Shown: positions 16,393 to 18,720 of the stretch, piece by piece
Layout of the letters: every line of letters starts with the position of its first letter
How positions within the stretch are numbered: the first letter of the stretch is position 1
DNA from: DASRVA01 sp050732935
Lineage (GTDB): Bacteria; Gemmatimonadota; Gemmatimonadetes; JACCXV01; JAHWKZ01
Reading direction: 5' to 3'
Length of the DNA stretch: 18,720 nucleotides
Assembly (NCBI GenBank): GCA_050732935.1
Contig: JBOHRW010000214.1
Location: forward strand, 1 to 18,720
The notes under the pieces: generated by a model
Databases searched by the model: none
Seen by the model: the letters and a program-made list of their open reading frames with translations, nothing else
Told to the model about the DNA's origin: nothing
Program-made: the position numbers and the translations under genes

Positions 16393-16405
16393 CCTGCGTG
16401 CTCGG

Positions 16406-17185
16406 CTAGTGCGCGTGACCGTCGTGCTCCTCGTCACCGGGGGTCGCTCCTTCTCCGGTTCCGAGCATGGCGTGGCCCTCGCGATGGTTCACGGGCGGCT
16501 GGAACACCAGGTCGAGCGTCTCCTCCCAGGGATAGACGTGGAGCATCCACCCGAAGATGCTCGGCTTGAACCGGCCGCCCGCGTCCTCGCAGTCTTCAGC
16601 GGTTGCGATCGAGCCAGCGGGTCCGAAGCGGGCGTTCGGGCCCACGAAATCGCGCAGGCCGCGCCGCTGGCCGCGTGGCGGCAGACAGACGTTCACGTGC
16701 AGGTGCCACTGCCCGAAGGCGAGTGGGACCCGCTCGTTGAGATCCTCGACCGACATTCTGGCGGGAGCTGTGTACATGGCCCCGACCAGCCGGTAGCCGT
16801 CGCCCTCACGCTCGTAGAGGAGCGAGGTCGGCTTGCCCGCCTCGAAGTCGAACGAGGCCAGCATGGCGTAGCGCTTGTTAGTGAAGTGGGTCTCCTTCGC
16901 GGCGATCCCGGCCAGGAACGGCTGATAGCCGTCCGCCATCGCCTGCTCGTGGTCCCGGTAGGGATCGAGCTCGCCGCGCAGGGTCTCGACCAGCGCCCAG
17001 GCCCGCGTCGAATCCTCGGCGGTCGCTTCCGTCAACGCGGTCATCTTCATGTGCGGATCCATCTGGACGAACCCGGATTCGTCAGCCGATTCGGACTGCG
17101 CGCCGGCCGGAGAGGGATGGCCGGCGCACGCCGCCATCGTCAGGATCACGCCCAGGGTCTCGATTCGAAGAAGCTTCACGTCCAT
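16406..17185 (-). CDS. Predicted lipoprotein with His-rich tail, unknown function
   Basis: I do not recognise this 259-residue family with confidence. A GGAGG lies five bases before ATG 17185. The N-terminus is a signal peptide with a lipobox-like MAAC (C20). The mature domain holds several conserved-looking aromatic and His patches: KETHFTNKRYAML (97-109), LLYEREGDGYRLVGAMYTAP, FGQWHLHVNVCLPP (157-170), FGWMLHVYPWEE (211-222). The tail is HREGHAM and DEEHDGHAH. The histidines suggest metal binding, possibly in the periplasm. An ECF-like promoter lies upstream, and the gene is divergent from the third sigma module, so it is a good candidate for a target of that sigma. It converges with the PorX-like gene, with 13 bases between their stops. 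Confidence 0.75.
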   Translation of the reverse strand: MDVKLLRIETLGVILTMAACAGHPSPAGAQSESADESGFVQMDPHMKMTALTEATAEDSTRAWALVETLRGELDPYRDHEQAMADGYQPFLAGIAAKETHFTNKRYAMLASFDFEAGKPTSLLYEREGDGYRLVGAMYTAPARMSVEDLNERVPLAFGQWHLHVNVCLPPRGQRRGLRDFVGPNARFGPAGSIATAEDCEDAGGRFKPSIFGWMLHVYPWEETLDLVFQPPVNHREGHAMLGTGEGATPGDEEHDGHAH

Positions 17186-17255
17186 GGCTGCCTCCGGTTC
17201 GTGTTGAAATCGATTCGTTCGATTCCAGGACACGGAGCCCCCGCTGGACGTTAAG

Positions 17256-17281
17256 GACGGCCGGTCTCGCGACCCGTTCCC
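17256..17281 (-). promoter_or_regulatory. ECF-like promoter of the His-tailed lipoprotein gene
   Basis: On the minus strand GGGAAC (17281-17276), 16 bp, then CGTC (17259-17256), a close match to the ECF consensus (GGAAC, 16-17 bp, CGTC). It would give a leader of about 60 bases. The region is shared with the start of the third sigma gene. Confidence 0.5.
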
Positions 17282-17333
17282 GACCGGCATTAACGTTCGG
17301 CCTGGCTCGAGTGTCGTCTTGACCGGGAGGAGG

Positions 17334-17879
17334 ATGACCGAGACCGAGGCCGCGCTCGTCGAGAGTACGCGGGCCGGCGACCCCCGGGCGTTCGAGGAGC
17401 TCGTGAACCGGCACTACGACACAGCGTACGTGGTCGCCCTTTCGAGAGTCGCGGAGCCGGCGGACGCCGAGGACGTGTGCCAGGACGCTTTCGTCCAGGC
17501 GCTCGAGCGGATCGACGACCTGCGCGACCCGGCCGCTTTCAGGGCCTGGTTGCTCGAGATCGTCCGGAACCGGGCCCTCAACGTCCGGCGCCACCGGGCC
17601 GTCCGGAAGGCGGTCCCGCTGGAGTCGGTCGATCCGGCCTCGGACCGACCGGAAGCGTCTGCAGAGGTGGAGCGGGCCGAGCTCCGGCAGCGGCTTCTCC
17701 ACGCGATGGAGGGGCTGACGCCGCTCCAGCGCGAGGTCCTGCTGCGGTTCGACCTCGAAGGCTGGTCGCACCGAGAGATTGCCGAAGCGCTCGACATCAG
17801 CGAAGGATCGGCGCGGGTTCACCTCCACAACGCCCGCCGCGCGATGCGTGAGAGGCTGGCGGAAGGAGAAGCTCCATGA
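17334..17879 (+). CDS. ECF-family RNA polymerase sigma factor (third in window)
   Basis: A 181-residue sigma factor. Region 2 spans about 8-90, with EDVCQDAFVQALERI (46-60) and FRAWLLEIVRNRALNVRRHR (69-88). Region 4 spans about 118-172, with LTPLQREVLLRFDLEGW and an HTH around HREIAEALDISEGSARVHLHNARRAM. ATG 17334 follows directly on GGGAGGAGG (short spacing); a TTG at 17319 is less likely. The stop overlaps the next ATG by four bases. Region 4 resembles that of the sigma at the left end of the window (both YREIA/HREIA and EGSARV), and the following genes correspond in order too, which suggests the two modules share ancestry. Confidence 0.94.
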   Translation: MTETEAALVESTRAGDPRAFEELVNRHYDTAYVVALSRVAEPADAEDVCQDAFVQALERIDDLRDPAAFRAWLLEIVRNRALNVRRHRAVRKAVPLESVDPASDRPEASAEVERAELRQRLLHAMEGLTPLQREVLLRFDLEGWSHREIAEALDISEGSARVHLHNARRAMRERLAEGEAP

Positions 17880-18235
17880 GCGACGAAGAGCGGGACGAAG
17901 AGCGGATCGAGCTGAGCGCCCTCAGGCTCACGGAGACCGAGCGGCAGCGCGCCATCGCGGAGATCATGCGACGTGCAGAGCCGGTGCTCTCCCGCCGCGC
18001 CGGCGACACGACCTCCCTCGTGGAGTGGCGACGTTGGGGCACGCCGGCCTTCTCGGCCGCTGCGTTGCTCGCCGCCGCGGCCATCGCGGCGCTCGTCCTC
18101 GTGGACGCGGGACCACCGGTTGTCGAGCCGTACGTGGCGGGCGCGTTGCTGCCCCCCGCGGCGGAGCGTTTTCTCGACGATCCCGAGGCCCCCGTCTTCG
18201 ATGAGCTGATGGGGTTGCCGGAGGAGGGCGCCTGA
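17876..18235 (+). CDS. Small single-pass membrane protein, candidate anti-sigma
   Basis: A 119-residue protein coupled to the sigma by ATGA overlap. The charged N-terminus (1-55) contains no Cys or ZAS motif, only acidic and basic helix (DEERIELSALRLTETERQ, then IAEIMRRAEPVLSRR). A hydrophobic segment follows at about 57-77, then a short acidic outer tail with FLDDPEAPVFDELMGLPEEG. Position and topology match those of anti-sigma factors, so this may be a zinc-less member, but sequence alone does not show sigma binding. It couples to the next gene by TGATG. Confidence 0.7.
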   Translation: MSDEERDEERIELSALRLTETERQRAIAEIMRRAEPVLSRRAGDTTSLVEWRRWGTPAFSAAALLAAAAIAALVLVDAGPPVVEPYVAGALLPPAAERFLDDPEAPVFDELMGLPEEGA

Positions 18236-18624
18236 TGAGCGGCCGATCCCGCCACTTCCTGGTCCCAGCCATGCTGCTGGCGGTGCTTCTGGCCGGCTTC
18301 CTGGCCGGGATGGCCGTCGACCGCATCCTGATCGCCCGCCGGATCGCCGATCGCTTCCCACCCCCCGAGGAGCGCGCGGAGCGGCGGGAGCGGCTCTACG
18401 ACGTGCTCGAGGTGACGCCCGAGCAGAGGGAGGAGCTGGACCGGATCTTCGACCAGCGTGGCGCCCAGGGCCGGGCCTCCTGGGAAGACTCCCGCGCGGA
18501 GCTCGAAGCCGTCGTCGACTCGGCCAGCGCGGAGATCCGCGCCGTCCTCGATCCCGCCCAGCAGAAGGAGTTCGACCGCATCACCGCCGAGCGCCGAGAG
18601 CGTTGGGAAAGGTGGCGGCGGTAG
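18235..18624 (+). CDS. Membrane-anchored Spy/CnrX-like (LTXXQ-type) sensor protein
   Basis: A 129-residue protein with an uncleaved-looking N-terminal membrane helix (about 8-28, FLVPAMLLAVLLAGFLAGMAV) and a periplasmic all-helical domain. LEVTPEQREELDRIF (58-72) and LDPAQQKEFDRITAER (105-120) are paired LTxxQ-like motifs as in Spy, CpxP, ZraP and CnrX. CnrX-type proteins are anchored sensors that control an ECF sigma through a partner anti-sigma, which fits the gene order here: sigma, membrane partner, this protein. No histidine or methionine cluster for metal is present. The start overlaps the upstream stop by one base. The 96 bases that follow hold no further gene. Confidence 0.75.
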   Translation: MSGRSRHFLVPAMLLAVLLAGFLAGMAVDRILIARRIADRFPPPEERAERRERLYDVLEVTPEQREELDRIFDQRGAQGRASWEDSRAELEAVVDSASAEIRAVLDPAQQKEFDRITAERRERWERWRR

Positions 18625-18720
18625 GAAATCTTCCCACTCTCTACCAACTCAAAAGGATGGCGCGCTGCAAAGCAGTGCCTCCGCCCTACCCGAAAGAAGT
18701 TGACGCGCGCGGCCGTATAT

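Noticed and set aside
14770..16437. A 555-codon open frame antisense to the PorX-like gene
   Set aside because: It mirrors the codon pattern of the plus-strand gene and shows no recognisable domain.
18662..18678. Small stem GCGCTGC-AAA-GCAGTGC after the last gene
   Set aside because: It includes a G-U pair, is not followed by T residues, and such stems are common by chance in GC-rich DNA, so I do not call a terminator.
18700..18720. TTGACG near the right edge, possibly the -35 of another gene
   Set aside because: A -10 at normal spacing would lie beyond the window; TATAT at the edge is too close (10 bp).

Overview
This is a GC-rich (by eye well over 60%), densely coding bacterial chromosomal window. 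The host looks Gram-negative with lipopolysaccharide: it carries a Kdo transferase (waaA), a FadL-type outer-membrane channel and several predicted lipoproteins and periplasmic proteins. Three ECF sigma/anti-sigma pairs, a PorX-type receiver-PglZ regulator and a waaA whose C-terminal motifs resemble Bacteroidota-like enzymes point to a high-GC lineage around the FCB group (Gemmatimonadota, Eisenbacteria or relatives). That placement is inference. I see no mobile element, CRISPR array, tRNA or rRNA.

Layout. 1-1854 (+): ECF sigma (5' end outside the window), zinc-finger anti-sigma, exported Spy/LTXXQ-like protein. 1862-2997 (-): AlkA-like DNA glycosylase and hot-dog thioesterase. The thioesterase is divergent from FadL (3089-4426, +), and a recognisable promoter faces each way. 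4482-6804 (+): PerR/Fur-type regulator, glycine-zipper lipoprotein, small unknown lipoprotein, SufE-like protein. 6868-9719 (+): second ECF sigma, anti-sigma, DUF4097-like exported protein, and a secreted protein with a C-terminal membrane anchor. 9856-11385 (+): POT-family peptide transporter. 11423-14648 (-): GFA-family zinc protein, rhodanese, WaaA, NifU-domain protein with a terminator. 14824-16392 (+): PorX-like regulator. 16406-17185 (-): unknown His-tailed lipoprotein. 17334-18624 (+): third ECF sigma, small membrane anti-sigma candidate, Spy-like anchored protein.

How they fit together. The main theme is envelope sensing. Two sigma / membrane partner / Spy-like sets sit at the two ends of the window, and a third sigma module of different type lies in the middle. 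Two ECF-like promoters (GGGAAC, 16-17 bp, CGTC or CGTA) precede genes for exported proteins and may be targets of one of these sigmas. Several other genes have a TAnnnT box 6-10 bases before the start codon and no Shine-Dalgarno sequence, suggesting short-leader or leaderless transcripts. Fe-S and sulfur functions (SufE-like, NifU domain, rhodanese) are scattered rather than clustered.

No gene-free stretch exceeds about 180 bases. I found no clear wholly new system; the repeated sigma modules and the PorX-like protein are the parts most worth following up.
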